From contig OZ004588.1 in NCBI GenBank assembly GCA_963924555.1, positions 3,658,001-3,722,000 of the forward strand: DNA of 64,000 nt, given 5' to 3'. The DNA is from Crambe crambe (Eukaryota > Porifera > Demospongiae > Poecilosclerida > Crambeidae). The position numbers and the translations under genes are program-made. A model generated the notes under the pieces. That model had not been told where the DNA came from. It did not search any database and worked only from the letters and a program-made list of their open reading frames with translations. Shown one piece after another: positions 10,803 through 23,343 of this stretch. How positions within the stretch are numbered: position 1 is the stretch's first letter; each line of letters opens with the position of its first letter.

Positions 10803-12854
10803 TCCAATATGTCTTCTGATTGTCCCTCCCTCCCCCTAATAATTACATTGTCCCATCTCACTTTGTCCCTAGCATCACTTTGCATCTAGCATTGATAGTG
10901 AACACTTCATGCCCCACCCTTTTCTTTCTAGATGGTTTAACTTTCTATTGATTATACGAGACTTTATATCATCCATTTAAAATTAATTTGAGTGTAGCTT
11001 TGATAGAGATTTGAGGAGTGTGTGCTACTTTATGGATTCATAATACGAGCATGTTACTGATGGCCTTTTCCCCATGGTAGTTTCATGGTAATTGTTGTCA
11101 ACCATGTAGTGGAGTAAATCCATAGTGGACCTTGCAGTTTTATTCTCTATCCATATGTAATCGACTGTCTTAAAATTGTATGATGATGTTCATGCACCCC
11201 CTTTCCCATATTACATATTGGTTCTTAATGATGCTCACCCTTGGAGGTACATAATACATTGAATGCTGCTCACCCACCTTCCTGTACTATTACATTGATG
11301 CTCACATATTCTGTGCAATTTAAACCTCTTACCTCTATATCTTTGAATTAATGGAATGCCTTTGATGTGTGAGATAATCCCTACACACTTACCTCAGCTT
11401 GTTTCAATTTCAGGGTCTTCCCTCATACCTCCCAATCACTGACTTATAAGCTATGAATTGATTATGGCCCTTAATGGATTGACCCTTTGACCTTTGCCCC
11501 ATCTCATTTTATCACTAGTATGACATGGATAGTGGTTTATAGACCTGAGCACCTCATTGTTATTCTCAATTGTTGGTTGTGTCACGTCATTCTAATGTTG
11601 AGACCCTTTACCCACTCTAGTTGAGGTCACTTTCAGTCTATATGATTGTTCACTTTCTGTTTCAGTTCTCCTTTATATAGTATTGTAAAACATGAGCTTA
11701 GCTTTGATAGAGATTTGAGAAGGGTGTGCTACAATATGGATTCACAATCCGAGCATGTTAGTGATTGTCTTTTATTTTTCAGACTGAACCATGTGAATTT
11801 CCCCATGGTAACTATTGTCAACTGTGAAGTGAAGTAAATTCATAATGGACCTTGTAGTTTTTATTCTCTATCCATATGTAATCAATGGTCTTAAAATTGT
11901 ATTTAACTATCAAGGCAGTGAGGATTATTACTTTTGTCAGTTGATCTAACAAATGACAGACCATTCAGAGAATTGTTAGGTCAATTAGTATTAGTGGTCT
12001 GACATCAAAGATAAATTTAAAACCTAGCACTCCAGTGATGTCGAAATTAAAGAAAAAGTTTACACCCAGTCATTTTTAGCTGTAGCATTGGCTATTGGCT
12101 AGCAGTGAGGCAAGTCTAAAGTAACCACAATTATAGTCTTCTGGACCCTCAGTGACAATTCTCATCGTATGGACCTAAAGTATGACAAAAGTGGAAGTAT
12201 GGCAAAAGTGGATATGGTCAGGGAAAATTTTTTCAGTGTGCATAATGCACCACATGTATCTCTCTCCCTCCCTCCCCCCAAACCTTATAAATCCTTGTAG
12301 AACCTTCCTCCATTGTGTGTTAGTGGTTTTATGAATTATGTGCTCAATGTTACTCCATGGTCATGAGTGAGTCTGTCTTTCATAAACTACACCCATATAG
12401 TTCATCTCTTTATGTGTGTTGCCTGTGGCGAGTTTGCCAGTATTCTAAGTTTAGAGCAGTTGCACTAAAACTAGCCATAACATCTGTGCCAATTGAGCAT
12501 GTATTATTCCACTCTATACTGTTACTCACAAATCACTATCCAATTTGATACTGATTCAGAAGTACTGCAGCAATCCACATCACCATCCAGCCATGCATCT
12601 CTTCCAACTTGTCCTGCAATGCACACTTCACAAGGTTAGCTAGCTAGTTTTAATTTTTTTAAAAGCAAAAGAAATGGATCAAAATTAGCTATAGCTCTCT
12701 GGCCTAGTCACAACTTGAATAATGAAATCTGTGAGAGCGTCCTACATTACGTCACTCTTGTCTAGCTACATCTATAAATGAAAGGCTGGGATAACATTAC
12801 TATAATCAGGTCATGATCATTAGTACTTCATCGTCTTCTGTCATTTAATTCTAC
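10803..12854. other. Non-coding or decayed stretch, end of unit 1
   Basis: Holds H-like text at 11414 and D-like text near 11520, plus a short candidate exon after tttttcag at 11781 (ACTGAACCATGTGAATT...). The first part duplicates 44560-44900. I see no intact gene. Confidence 0.4.
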
Positions 12855-13139
12855 AGTGTCTTGCCCTCCTCCAAACATGACTGACTTCCGTGTTTCCCCC
12901 TACAAGACTCAAATAATATGAACTTAACCACAGAAATCGGAGCAAAGTACCTTGAATTTGGAACATTCCTCCTGGAAGACCATACTGCAGGTGCACAAAT
13001 CAGTGCCTTTGAGGTGGAACTCTGTAGGAAAAAGCATCAACTATCGTGTGTTTCAAGAGTGGCTACATGGGAAGATTTCTGTGCTGGAAGATATTGGACT
13101 AAATGAACTTGCTAAATCTATAAGAGGTGTTAAACTATA
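12855..13139 (+). pseudogene. Decayed death-domain exon copy 2
   Basis: After ttctacag, the frame gives TEIGAKYLEFGTFLLED, an obvious relative of QEIGTKYFEFGTFLFED in the gene at 2724-3043. A frameshift near 13020-13030 moves the rest (RVFQEWLHGK...LEDIGLNELAKSIRGVKL) into another frame. An internal deletion removed the stretch equal to the KKPVSWETLI segment. It ends at a stop in the same place as the parent. Confidence 0.8.
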
Positions 13140-13192
13140 GAATTATAATTCTATGTGAGATTTATCTGCTATTCATAAGTTACCCAAGTGTC

Positions 13193-13362
13193 ATTTTGCG
13201 CATGCGCATTGATGGGCATTATTTGAAACGAAGCTTCACTGTGGCTAGAAAGTTCGTGTTCTTGCCTTTGGACCTAGTAAGCAATGTATCAGTGATAGCT
13301 AGCGCCAATGATCCACCCATCATGGAGCTGAAATGCATGTTTGTTGATGGAATCAGCGTTTG
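13193..13362 (+). pseudogene. Remnant of alpha-exon region (unit 2)
   Basis: attttgcgcatgcgcattg and gggcattattt match the flank of the alpha exons at 26150 and 37940, but the alpha exon is deleted. Text like the next downstream exon follows (cagtgatagc...gatccaccc), open to a stop at 13361. Confidence 0.5.
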
Positions 13363-14134
13363 AACACTATGATAGTTAAAATTCTAGTGACATGATTTTA
13401 CCAAAAGACTAGCTAGAGCATGATTAAGTTATCTGCACCCTGTGCTGACATTAAATATCTCTCCCTTCCTCCCTAAACATGGATCCCTTCACCATTTGAA
13501 TGTCTAGGAACCTACCTCCAATGGCCAACTCCTTTCCCTGATGAACAAGTATCAGAAGTTTCTTAAGAGTTGGAGAGATCTATGTGAGATCACTAGTCAA
13601 GACTCATTTATGGACAAACAGGTATGTGCAGTACATTAAGGAAGGACTCTCTCAATCTCCCTGTCTGATATGTATAAAACAGTACGTCTTCAAATGCCTC
13701 TTCCTATGTATTGTCCCATCTCACTTTATTCCTAGCATGGATAGTCCCGAGATCGAATCCTGAGCACCTCATAATCATGGCCTACCACTCATGATCATTC
13801 TGACTCTCTAATGATAAGACCCTTTACCCACTTTGGCCTAGTTAAAGTAGTAGAATTTGACTTCAACTGGATGAGGTTGAGGTTGTATTTAAACTTCATG
13901 TGATATGTTCATTTTCTGTTTTACCTTTTGTTCTCTGGTATCAAGCCATGTGGTATGTGGGTGTGCTAGAGTGTGAACATAAAGCCTTTTCCATATGACA
14001 TCTGATTCTTATCTTTCCAGCTCTGTAGTTTTCCATCGATAAATGGCTGATTTCAGAAATTCTGACTTGGACTACAGCACGTATTGAATAGCATTGTTAG
14101 CCTAAGTGCTGGAAAAAGTCTACACACCTTATTG

Positions 14135-14200
14135 ATTTATATGGAACCATCGAAGGTCCTTCCTCTGTATACAGAAGCATCAGAGTCTCTCCAAATGTTA
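14135..14200 (+). other. Candidate exon remnant near the TM position (unit 2)
   Basis: An open frame reads LIYMEPSKVLPLYTEASES and lies where unit 3 has ...YERIEGW before its TM segment. The membrane segment itself is degraded downstream. Splice sites are not convincing. Confidence 0.3.
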
Positions 14201-14675
14201 TCTTTAGACAGAGTAGCAATACATCATGTGTTAACTGACAAGCCAATATTTTTACATGTTGGATTCAAGATCATGACTAAATGGTTACTTAGCTTACCCT
14301 GGCAACCTAGCTTAACCTGACTGAGGGGTTTGTGCACTGAGATTAATTAGGTAGTGAGTTGGACAGTGTATGAACAGTTTTCTGAGAATTGCCAGGTAAC
14401 CTTTTATGCATAATATTGCTGATTATTGTCCATGGATTCATTATCCTTACGGTGTATACCTCCTCACCTCTATAAGAAATAATGTGGGAGATTCCCCTCT
14501 CCCCTCTCAACACAATACTGCATTTCCATGAGATCACTGAAGCACTGATGTTCGTATACATTGCAGATGGAGTTTTTGACAAACACACACACACACACAC
14601 ACACACCTCCTCCACACTTTTTTCCTTTTTTTCATTGTTCTAACTAATCACTGTATGTTGTGTATGCAATTACAG

Positions 14676-14733
14676 AATGAGATGATGAAGAGGAGAAGTC
14701 AAATTGGTCCTCTAAGAGACCAAACCCTTACAG
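14676..14733 (+). pseudogene. Exon B copy 3 with 13-nt deletion
   Basis: Both splice sites are kept (caattacag, gtaacc), but 13 nt are lost after ATGATGAAG, so the length is 58 and the downstream frame changes to GPLRDQT. Phase no longer matches the other copies. Confidence 0.7.
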
Positions 14734-14759
14734 GTAACCATCAATCCTTCTCACCTTTG

Positions 14760-16240
14760 CAAGTTGAATCCAAACATCCCTTACTTGGTCACTTTCCTTT
14801 GATATGTGATTTCCTTTTGATGTGATTTGAGCATTCATATTGTATTTCCCCCTGCTCAAGCCTCTTAGTGATTGTATGTACTAGCATGTGTGTGGATTCA
14901 TGTCCTCTATGCCTCCAAGCAAGGTTGCCAGTGCTAAGGTGTTGATATATATGCCACCTATGTGCATTTTCATAGGTATGTATAATCAGTACGTCTTCTG
15001 ATTGCCCCTCCTCCCCCTATATATTGTACCATCTCACTTTGTGGATAAGATTTCATAGACCTGAATACCTCATAGCCCACCACTGTCAATCTAGATATAG
15101 GTCAACGGTATATTTTGAGATTGAGTATTCTTTAGTGTTGAGACCCTTTACCAATTTAGCCTAGTTAATTGTAGTAGTCGTTTATGACTTTGTAAAACCT
15201 TATGGATTGTTGTAATAATCAACTTTGGTATATAAAGTCCTAACCTCGCACCTCTGTACTGGTATCGGTTTCTTGTGCCATTGAGCTGAATGTCTGGGTC
15301 CCCTTCCTCCTTACTGAACAAGTTGTGGGTATACCATCTGTGCAGATCTTTAAGATATCTGTCTGCATGGGGAGCATTATAGTACACATGGAACAGAAAC
15401 TGCTTTCCTTTTTTAATCTCCCAAACTTTTGTCATGCTGTACCTGTTAGTTCACTCAAATGTTGCCTAAGAACATATGTAATGTGATGTGCTTTATATAG
15501 AAATGATCCACACACTTTTGTGTAGGTGCCATAGTCCATTCAGAAAAGAGGACATCTGTTACTCACACAGATTATGTATGTACATATGCATATGGAGGGT
15601 GTCACATGTTTGTCACATGCACACTATACTCGAGCTTTACTGTGGTATGCAGAGAGAGGTAGCTACCACTGCACATTTGAAAAATGGCAACTTTAGCTTG
15701 GACTATCACATACTGCAGCATAAGTTCATAGCATTGTTAGCCTGAGTGGTGTTACAGCTGGGTTGGGTATGGGCAGACAATGTGGATGAGTACACATAAC
15801 TCCTTGCTTGTCAAAGTCTACATACCTTGCAGATTTATATGGAACTAGAATCGTGACTGTGGGGTTTTGAGTAGTGGGTTGGACTTATCAAGTATGTGTA
15901 TCAACAGTTTCCTCAGAGTTGCCAGGTAACATTTATGCATGATAATTATTATGTTGTTATTTAGCAATGTGTCCATGGACCTTACAGTGTACATCCTCTC
16001 CCCCTCCACCCCTACAAGTTATTCCTGTAAATTATCACTGGTTTACATACACTACTTCATCAGTTGAAAATTCCGGCCAAGTTTCAAAGATCTGGGGTTG
16101 TGGGAGATTCCCCTCCCCTCTCAACACAATACACATAATGTATTGCATTTCCATGAGATCACTGAAGCACTGATGTTTGTATGCATTGCAGATAGAGCTG
16201 TTTTTTTATTGTTCTAACTAATCACTGTATGTTGTGTGTG
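14760..16240. other. Intron-like stretch, unit 2
   Basis: Contains a D-like remnant near 15050-15150 and a second degenerate TM-like region near 15900-16000 (tgcatgataattattatg). No intact exon is seen. Confidence 0.35.
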
Positions 16241-16249
16241 CAATTACAG

Positions 16250-16310
16250 AATGAGATGATGAAGTCCTCAAGAAAGAGGAACAGTCTTAATCGTCCCCAA
16301 ACTCTTACTG
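16250..16310 (+). pseudogene. Exon B copy 4 with 10-nt deletion
   Basis: The acceptor caattacag is kept and the donor is tactg|gtaacc. Loss of the codons around SKRP leaves 61 nt and a changed phase. Confidence 0.65.
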
Positions 16311-17115
16311 GTAACCATCAATCCCTTTCATATTTTGTGTGTTAGATTCAAGCAGCCCTCACTTGGTCACTTTCCTTTCAAATGTGGTTTCCTTTTGGTG
16401 TGGTTTTTAACATCAATATTGTATTTCAACCACCTCCCCCCCCCCCCCCCCCCCACCCCACCACCACCACCACCCACCACCACCATGCTAGTGTCTTTGT
16501 GATTGTATGTACTGGAATGTGTGTGAATTTATGTCCTCTATGTCTTCCCTTTAGAAGGTGCTAGTGTTGATGTGTGTCAGTACATCCCTTTTTCATAGGT
16601 ACTTATATTCAGTAAGTCTTCTGATTGCCCCTTCCATCCCCTTGTTTATGGTCCCATCTCACTTGTCCCTCTCATGGATAATGCTGAGAGAGAGTTTGTT
16701 GACCTGAACACCTCATGGCCCACCACTGTCAATATAGACATAGATTGAGACTTTCTAGTGTTGCCCATTTTAACCTAGTTGATATTGTACAATCATTCTG
16801 AACTTAAATTCCTTACCAATTATTCTAAATGTAATTATTCTTGAACCGTGAGAGTTGAAGCCAAACCACCAAATTATCCATCCACATGGAAATCTGTGCA
16901 TCATAACTATGTTTAGCTTCCCCATGTTGCTTCTGACATCAGCTAATTCCTCTCTTCCTTGATAGTTCTTATACCGTCTGAATGTCTGGTAACCTACCCC
17001 CATACACAATTCAACTCCCTCCACCCCTTCCTCCCTGCTGAACAAGTTGGACTCTCTCTGATTAGTACATCTTCTAATTGCCCCTCCCTCCCCTTTATAT
17101 TCAGTTTGTCCCTAG

Positions 17116-17372
17116 CATGGAAGATGCTGATGGAGTTAGTAGATGTGAACACCTCATGGCCCACCACTGTCATTCTATTCTGTACATATGACTTTCTAAT
17201 GTTGAGACCCTTTACCCAGCTAATGTGTATAGAGTGGCAGTACAGGAACTTGACTTTGAATGTTGAGGTGTCTCTCCAGAGTGGTTGTAGCACTTTCAGT
17301 CAATATGATTGTTCCTTTCTGTTTCATAATGGCTCCCTTTCTATTATCGAGCCAGTATGTTTTTTAGGCTGA
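17116..17372 (+). other. Exon D-type open frame, unit 2
   Basis: Follows tttgtccctag. It reads WKMLMELVDVNTSWPTTV, then FDFLMLRPF-like text (YDFLMLRPFTQLMCIEWQY) and stays open to 17372. No other long frame overlaps on this strand. It may be one exon or two read through. The peptide is shared with 5663, 24012 and 35817. Confidence 0.5.
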
Positions 17373-18023
17373 GAATGAATTTATTTTAGGAGGGTGTGCT
17401 CTAATATGAATCCATGCATAGTCCGAGCATGTTTCAACTAACCTTAATTAAACCCAGAAAGTGCTCACGGGAATGTAGAACCTTGAGTATTAGATGCTCT
17501 GTGTGCCCCCCAGATCAAGTTTTACTCTGGGGCTATCACATGTTTAACACACACACACTCTATAGGGTTTCATACGAATCTTCCAAAAAGGGGGGAACCA
17601 CTTGAAGCCCCTCTCCCTTCAAAATAATTCATAGCAAAGCCATTAAGAGACCACCTCTATTTAAAGACTACATTTTCCACTGTATAGCTACATGAATTCT
17701 TATCACCACATCATCTCAAGAGAGAATGCAAGTATCAGACATCATGCAATAAGCTTCAGTCCCAAGTTGTACGTATCAATGGGGCATACAGACAATACAC
17801 TTATTAACCCTTTGCTTGGTAAAGTCTTGATGAAGTACGTATGGTGGGCATTATTATGTGACAGTATCAGGTAGAAATCCTTAAATCATGCTTTTAATAA
17901 TGAAACTGTCACAAGCTTTGTCATTTAAGGTATTATTTGTGGTGTGAATGACCATCAATCCCTTACTTGGTCACTTTCCTTCCACGTGATTTCTTTTGAT
18001 ATTGTTTTTGAGCATTGATATCG

Positions 18024-18025
<2 letters not shown>

Positions 18026-18073
<48 letters not shown>
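18026..18073. repeat. (CT)n microsatellite, paralogue of 6830-6909
   Basis: About 24 CT units in the same flank as the unit 1 tract. Confidence 0.95.
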
Positions 18074-18075
<2 letters not shown>

Positions 18076-18690
18076 CGCCTCTTTGAGGTCGTTATATGTA
18101 CCAACATGTGGAATCATGTCCTCTATGCCTCTTTTCCAGCTTCCCCCTTTAGAATACAGAAAGTATCAATATGCCAACTTACATCCCAGTCAGAGGTATA
18201 TATAATCAATACGTCTTCTGATTGCTCCTCCCTCCCCCTATAATGCTGTCCCATCTCACTTCATCCCCTGCATGCATGGATAGTGCCTATGCAGAGTTTG
18301 TAGACCTGAGCACCTCATGGCTGGCCGGCCCACCCCTGTCATCTGGATGACTATATTCTGCACTTGTGATTTTCTAAAGTTTGCCCACTATAGCCTAACT
18401 TGCTAAGGAAATGGAGTGGTGTATCCTCATAATAGCACTTTCAGTCAATATGAGTTTCTATTTCAATATGAATCCCTTTCTATTGTCCTGTATCAAACCA
18501 TATTGGTTGAGCTTAGCCTAGGAGGGAGTGTGTAGGCCGAGAATGTTTAATATCAGCCTGTCCGTCATGAATCACAAAATCATTCTGTTTCAGCTGTTTC
18601 AGTTGTCATGCAATGTAAGTAAAATTATCAATTTTAGACCTAATCAGCTGATTAAGATCTTTAAGTAAGCACCGTGTGTGTTCCAGACAG

Positions 18691-18727
18691 AGCCTGTTAT
18701 TCCATAGAAGACTGCAAACTGAATAAG
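18691..18727 (+). other. Candidate exon J (Cys pair)
   Basis: 37 nt between tgttccagacag and gtgtgtg. It reads A|ACYSIEDCKLNK with one carried base. Copies near 7350, 21014 and 32846 have lost the acceptor or gained a base that gives a stop (KAE-stop). Confidence 0.5.
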
Positions 18728-18870
18728 GTGTGTGATATTATCTGATAAGCAACTCTGAGACGTTGCATTTTTCAGTAAAATTGTATGCTCTTTGTATATA
18801 TAGAACCTTCCTCCATTTAAAGATCAGACATGTGTGTTAGTGAACTGGAAGAGGTTAGAATCTCTTCCAG

Positions 18871-18885
18871 AATTGCATGCTCAGC
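18871..18885 (+). pseudogene. Exon K cut by a MITE
   Basis: AATTGCATGCTCAGCTG after atctcttccag equals the start of the K exon at 30781 (NCMLSWSLHC), but the inverted-repeat element begins here and the rest of the exon is missing. Confidence 0.6.
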
Positions 18886-19047
18886 TGTGGATTGCAGTGA
18901 TCTTGCAACATGAAATTCAGAACACCAAACCAAAATTTAGATAGCTTCCTTTTAAGTAGCCCAACTTTAAAGCCACAATTAAGTCCTTTAAAGGAGGCTA
19001 TGTAAATTTTGGTTTGGTGTTCTGTTGCAAGATCACTGCAATCCACA
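18886..19047. mobile_element. MITE, 162 bp, long inverted repeats
   Basis: The ends are TGTGGATTGCAGTGATCTTG and its complement, and the TIRs extend inward over GAACACCAAACCAAAATTTA. There is no coding capacity. The terminal GTGGATTGCAG motif is shared with 26581-26730. Confidence 0.85.
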
Positions 19048-19153
19048 TTTACAAATCAATTTTTTGGCCAAACACACACCCCCCCCCCCACCACCTCCAC
19101 ATTTTTTTTTTATTGTTCTAACTAATCACTGTATGTTGTGTATGCAATTACAG

Positions 19154-19224
19154 AATGAGATGATGAAGTCCTCAAGGAAGAGGAGCAGTTGTAATCATCC
19201 CTCTAAGAGACCAAACCCTTACAG
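19154..19224 (+). other. Exon B copy 5 (intact)
   Basis: 71 nt, caattacag and gtaacc both kept. It reads NEMMKSSRKRSSCNHPSKRP then NPY plus AG. Confidence 0.65.
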
Positions 19225-19961
19225 GTAACCATCAATCCTTCTCACCTTATGCTGTGTTTCTTTAAGGTCCATAAAGGAATTCCTTTTTGATGTGGTTTTT
19301 TTTAGAGCATTGTTATTGTATTTCAATCACCTTCCCTCCCTACAAGCCTCTTTGTGGTTGTATGTACTATCATGTGGAATCATGCTCTTATCCTGCCAGT
19401 ACATTAAGTTTTCCAAGTCTCAAAAGATATCAATACGCCATCTTTTTCCATCCTAAACAAAGTGTTGATATGCCACCCCTCCGATGCTGTTCAACCTTCT
19501 ATACATTTCCTACTAACTCCTTCATATCCACCAACATCCTGTTGTCACATAATTATGTTAATATCCCATGCAGGAGGGCTCACAATAACTGTCAGTCACA
19601 GGACATTTGTCCAGTCATTTTCTGCCTTTGTCTGACCAATTTTTCTATTATAGTAAAACTGCTATTACATAATCATGTGTGGACAATAATGTAGTGTTAC
19701 TGTGAGTCCTGTTGTGTGTGTGTCCTACTAGTTGTCCAACTGTCACTTGCACTTATAATAACACCAACCACTTCACAGTACAGCTTTTCCACTGAGTTTA
19801 CACAAGTACATCACAACTAGAGAATTACTTTTTCTCCTTGCTCTTGGAGCAGAACAACAAAGTGAAGAGCACAATTTGTTGAATCTATTTTTCTGCCAGT
19901 GAGTTGTGTACTGGTTATACTCAAGCCCTTGAGTGTTCCATAAGGCCTGGTAGCACACCAC

Positions 19962-20156
19962 TTAAAGGCCGTCAACTAGAAGTACTGTCCTGGCTCTGTT
20001 CCTCTGACATAATGTAATTGGTCTATTCAGAACTGATGAAAATACTTTTCCATAGGTGATTGCTCCAACCACATCATAATGAAGGGGGAGACCCCCTAAA
20101 TTAGTGTTGTGTGTACCAACTGATCCTGTTATGTGTTTCATTATGCACACTATCAC
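19962..20156 (-). other. Conserved antisense frame of 64 codons, copy 1
   Basis: Reads MIVCIMKHITGSVGTHNTN...LHYDVVGAI...RNRAR. Open copies are at 31801-31995 and 39016-39210, with a truncated one at 45185-45367. There are no splice sites or domain that I recognise. It may be only the reverse of duplicated intron DNA, which contains the hairpin gggggagaccccc. Confidence 0.25.
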
Positions 20157-20325
20157 ATGTTAATTTCCTCTGGATACCACATATGTACATGCATGCACAT
20201 CCACTGGCTTGACTAATATCTGTGTGGCAATAGCATATCATGCACATTAGAAACTAATTTTTTAATTTTTTTGGTTGTCCTGTTGTTACATAATAATGCC
20301 CCAGGAGAAGAAGTGTATATCCCAG

Positions 20326-20330
<5 letters not shown>

Positions 20331-20389
<59 letters not shown>
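20331..20389. repeat. (TG)n microsatellite
   Basis: TG array with one GG interruption. The paralogous array is at 32168-32221. Confidence 0.95.
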
Positions 20390-21372
20390 GTGGTGCAAAT
20401 TTCTTTCTATACTTGATTTTCTTTCATGTATGATATATTTTTGATGTGTTTCATAATATTGAAAAGGAATTTTAACTCTTTTCTTCTCCCCCCCCCCCCC
20501 CCCCCCCCCAATTAGTAGTTATATAACTATTTTGCACTCGTGACTTTCTAATATTGAGACCCTTTACCCACTTCAGCATAGAGTCGATAATTATGAGCAT
20601 TCACTTTCTATTTCAATGTGGAGCCCTTTCTATTATCATGTATCAAGCCATATTAATTGAGCTTAGCCTAGGAGGGTGTGTGTAGTCTGAGCATGTTTAA
20701 AATAAGTACCTGCCATTGGACATTTGAATCAGTGATAGCTTTCAATTGGTAAAGGTCATCCATTGATCCACCCTTGGACGTGTTTTCTTGTAGTTGAAGT
20801 GTGTATGATGATAATTATGATGATAGTACATTTAACTAGGATGCATACCTATAACTTACCTGTTAATATCAACTGTCAGTCATCAATCACAAAATCAGTC
20901 TGTTTCGGCTTCCATTTAATGCAAGTAAAAATTGATAATTGATTATGGACCTATTCAGCTGATTAAGATCTTTATGTAAGCAGTGGTGTCATCCATGTGT
21001 GAAAACTTCAGTTCCAGACAGATCCTGCTATTCCATAGAAGACTGCAAAGCTGAATAAAGTGTATATCTGATAAGCAACTTTTTCCTGCTCTGCAGTTTT
21101 CCATACACAATCAGCAGTAAAATTGTACGCTCTATGTAGAACCTTCCTCTATTGATGTGTGTTAGGAAGTGGTTAGAATGTCAATATCTGGGGATCTGGG
21201 GGTTGGAGATAATGTCTGAGATCCCCCTCCCCTCAACACAATACGTACACATAATGTGTTGCTGCTATCACTCTTAGTATATACATTTTTTGCCAACACA
21301 GCCTCACCCCCCACATTTTTTGTCTTTTGCATCGTTCTATTTAAATATTGTATATTGTGTATGCAATTACAG

Positions 21373-21443
21373 AATGAGATATTGAAGTCCTCAAGGAAGA
21401 GGATCAGTCACAATCATCCCTCTAAGAGAACAAACCTTTACAG
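21373..21443 (+). other. Exon B copy 6 (intact, divergent)
   Basis: 71 nt with caattacag and gtaacc. It reads NEILKSSRKRISHNHPSKR then TNLY plus AG. Its sister at 33199-33269 has the same sequence. Confidence 0.65.
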
Positions 21444-21880
21444 GTAACCATCAATCCTTCTCATTTTATACTTGTACTGTGTAATAATTTCTTTAAGGTC
21501 AATTGGATCCTATAAAGGGTGTGCATGTGTGGCAAAATGTTGTGTGACAGTTGGCAGCAAGTGACCCTTACTTAGTTACTTTCCTTTCACATGTGATGTG
21601 GTTTTTTAGAGCATTGTTATTGTATTTCTATCACCTTCTCCTCCTCCTTGAGCCTCTTTGTGGTTGCATGTGGAATCATGCATTGCTCTTATCCTGCTTC
21701 CCTTTTAGAAGGTGCCAGTACATAATGTTTTGTATAGCTCAATTTTCCATGCTAAACAAGGTGTTGATATGCATGCTGTCCTATATTCAGGTTCACTACT
21801 AACTCCTTCATATCCACCAACATCATCCACCGTCTCGTTGTCATATAATATTATGTTAATTACATATGTTAATATCCCAG

Positions 21881-21940
21881 GAGAATGCTTGTCCCAATAC
21901 TCTGTGTGCATTCTACTGCATTGTAAATGTCACAATATCA
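21881..21940 (+). other. Cys-rich exon (ENACP type), unit 2
   Basis: 60 nt, phase 0 to 0, between atatcccag and gtttgg. It reads ENACPNTLCAFYCIVNVTIS. It resembles the second half of the EKCYC exon (CPVIFCLCLTNFSII). A second frame on the same bases is also open (GECLSQYSVCIL), so the frame is inferred. Confidence 0.5.
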
Positions 21941-22693
21941 GTTTGGCTAAATTGTTACCCTAAGGTGTTTGTGTGCAGACCCACATCATCTCTAGGTGCC
22001 TGACAGCACATCAAATCACCTGTAGGTGTCTGATTGACATGTCCAAATAAGTGCCAGTTGCTACATACATATGGTGGGCATTATATGTGACAGTCCCAGC
22101 CAGCACATTACATTAATCGTTCCTCAAATTATGCTTTAAAATTACGAAACAGTCCCAAACTTCCCTATCAGGTAGGGGTTTGTAGACCTGAGCACCTCAT
22201 GGCCCACCAGTGTCATCGACTTTTTGTACCTTTTAAGATTGAGACCCTTTACCCACTGCACGAAATTGACTTCAAATGTTGATCCAGAGAAGTTGCCATA
22301 TTAAAACATAATTTTTCACTTTCTGTTTCACTGTTCTATCATCCATCTACCGTAATATGGTATGAATTTGAACTTGGGTAAAGAGTAGGGTGTGCTACAA
22401 TATGGATTCATAATCCAAACATGTTCTGAGTGAGTCTGTCTTTCATAAACTACCCCCATATACTTGACATGTTGTGAATATCAGTTGCCTGTGGAGGGCT
22501 GAGTTGCTGCCAATTAAGTTTCCAGTATTTTCAGCATTTAGTAGGACTAGAGCAGTTGCACTAAAGCTAGCCATACCAGCTGTGTGTATGGACAGGTGGT
22601 ACCCTTGTACTGGTACTGGCCCTTGAGTGTTCCATAAGCCTGGGGTATAGAATAAAGAAGGGTGGGGGCAAAGGGAAAGGCACATAACATACC

Positions 22694-23191
22694 ATGGGCG
22701 TAGCCAGGGGTGGTTCGGGTGGTTCAGTTGAACCACCTTTTCAAAATGAATAAAAATATTTTAAGTGCGAGCGCGAGCGCGAGCGCACGTACGCGCGTTT
22801 GTGAACAATCGATTGATCGATCATGAGCTGAGAGAAACGAGTGAGGCAAAGCCTCTTATTTTCGTCCAGAAAAGGTCAGTTTACTTATAACTCGGCAGTT
22901 AGTGGCTTAGTGCCTGAGACTATGACTATAAAGTATAAATCTTGCTGTAAAAACAGTACAAGTAGCTAGCAGATTGTGAAGAAGTGGTGCCATCTTCATC
23001 ATCTACTCATCTTCATATGCTACTTTGCAGCTGCTAGCTAAGACATTGTTTTGTTTATAATTTAAAAACAAACTGACAAAAGAGGATGTGGTTATAGGAA
23101 AGTGAGCGTGGTCAGGCCAAATTTTTTTTAAGCACTAACGCGCGGATAATTTCAGAACCCCCTCTCAAAAAACTCTGGCTACAGGCCTGCA
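22694..23191. mobile_element. Non-autonomous TIR element, about 0.5 kb
   Basis: Left end CATGGGCGTAGCCAGG and right end CTCTGGCTACAGGCCTG are imperfect inverted repeats. The interior has a GCGAGCGC microsatellite and no gene. The copy at 34522-35001 came with the segmental duplication. Confidence 0.65.
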
Positions 23192-23261
23192 TACAGTACT
23201 TCAAGCTGCAATAAATAATAAGTGTAATTTAATTATAAATTATAACTTCTATATTTCTTTT

Positions 23262-23343
23262 ATTTTTCTCTTTTATATTCAGCTTAACAAATTTCTTTTT
23301 GAAACCTTTTTTTCAAAAAGAAAAATGTTAAGCTGAATATAAA
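23262..23343. repeat. Long hairpin
   Basis: ttatattcagcttaacaaat and its complement flank a short T-rich loop, giving arms of about 35 bases. The paralogue at 35083-35165 is more perfect. It may be a tiny MITE or a structured intron element. Confidence 0.8.

Larger units (their letters stand above)
3660..12850 (+). repeat. Tandem unit 1 of the unknown micro-exon gene family (decayed)
   Basis: Bounded by the death-domain remnant at 3180 and the next one at 12855. It contains recognisable but mostly broken copies of exons alpha, TM, A, B (twice), D, H and a Cys-rich exon. No terminal exon I is seen. The segment about 5.1-7.9 kb is closely similar to 16.6-19.3 kb in unit 2 (for example 6190-7440 with 17350-18790). 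A transposon sits at 8058-9303. Parts between exon remnants look intronic. Confidence 0.6.

Noticed and set aside
20213..20398. His-Thr repeat peptide
   Set aside because: Translation of the TG microsatellite; the same holds near 32170.
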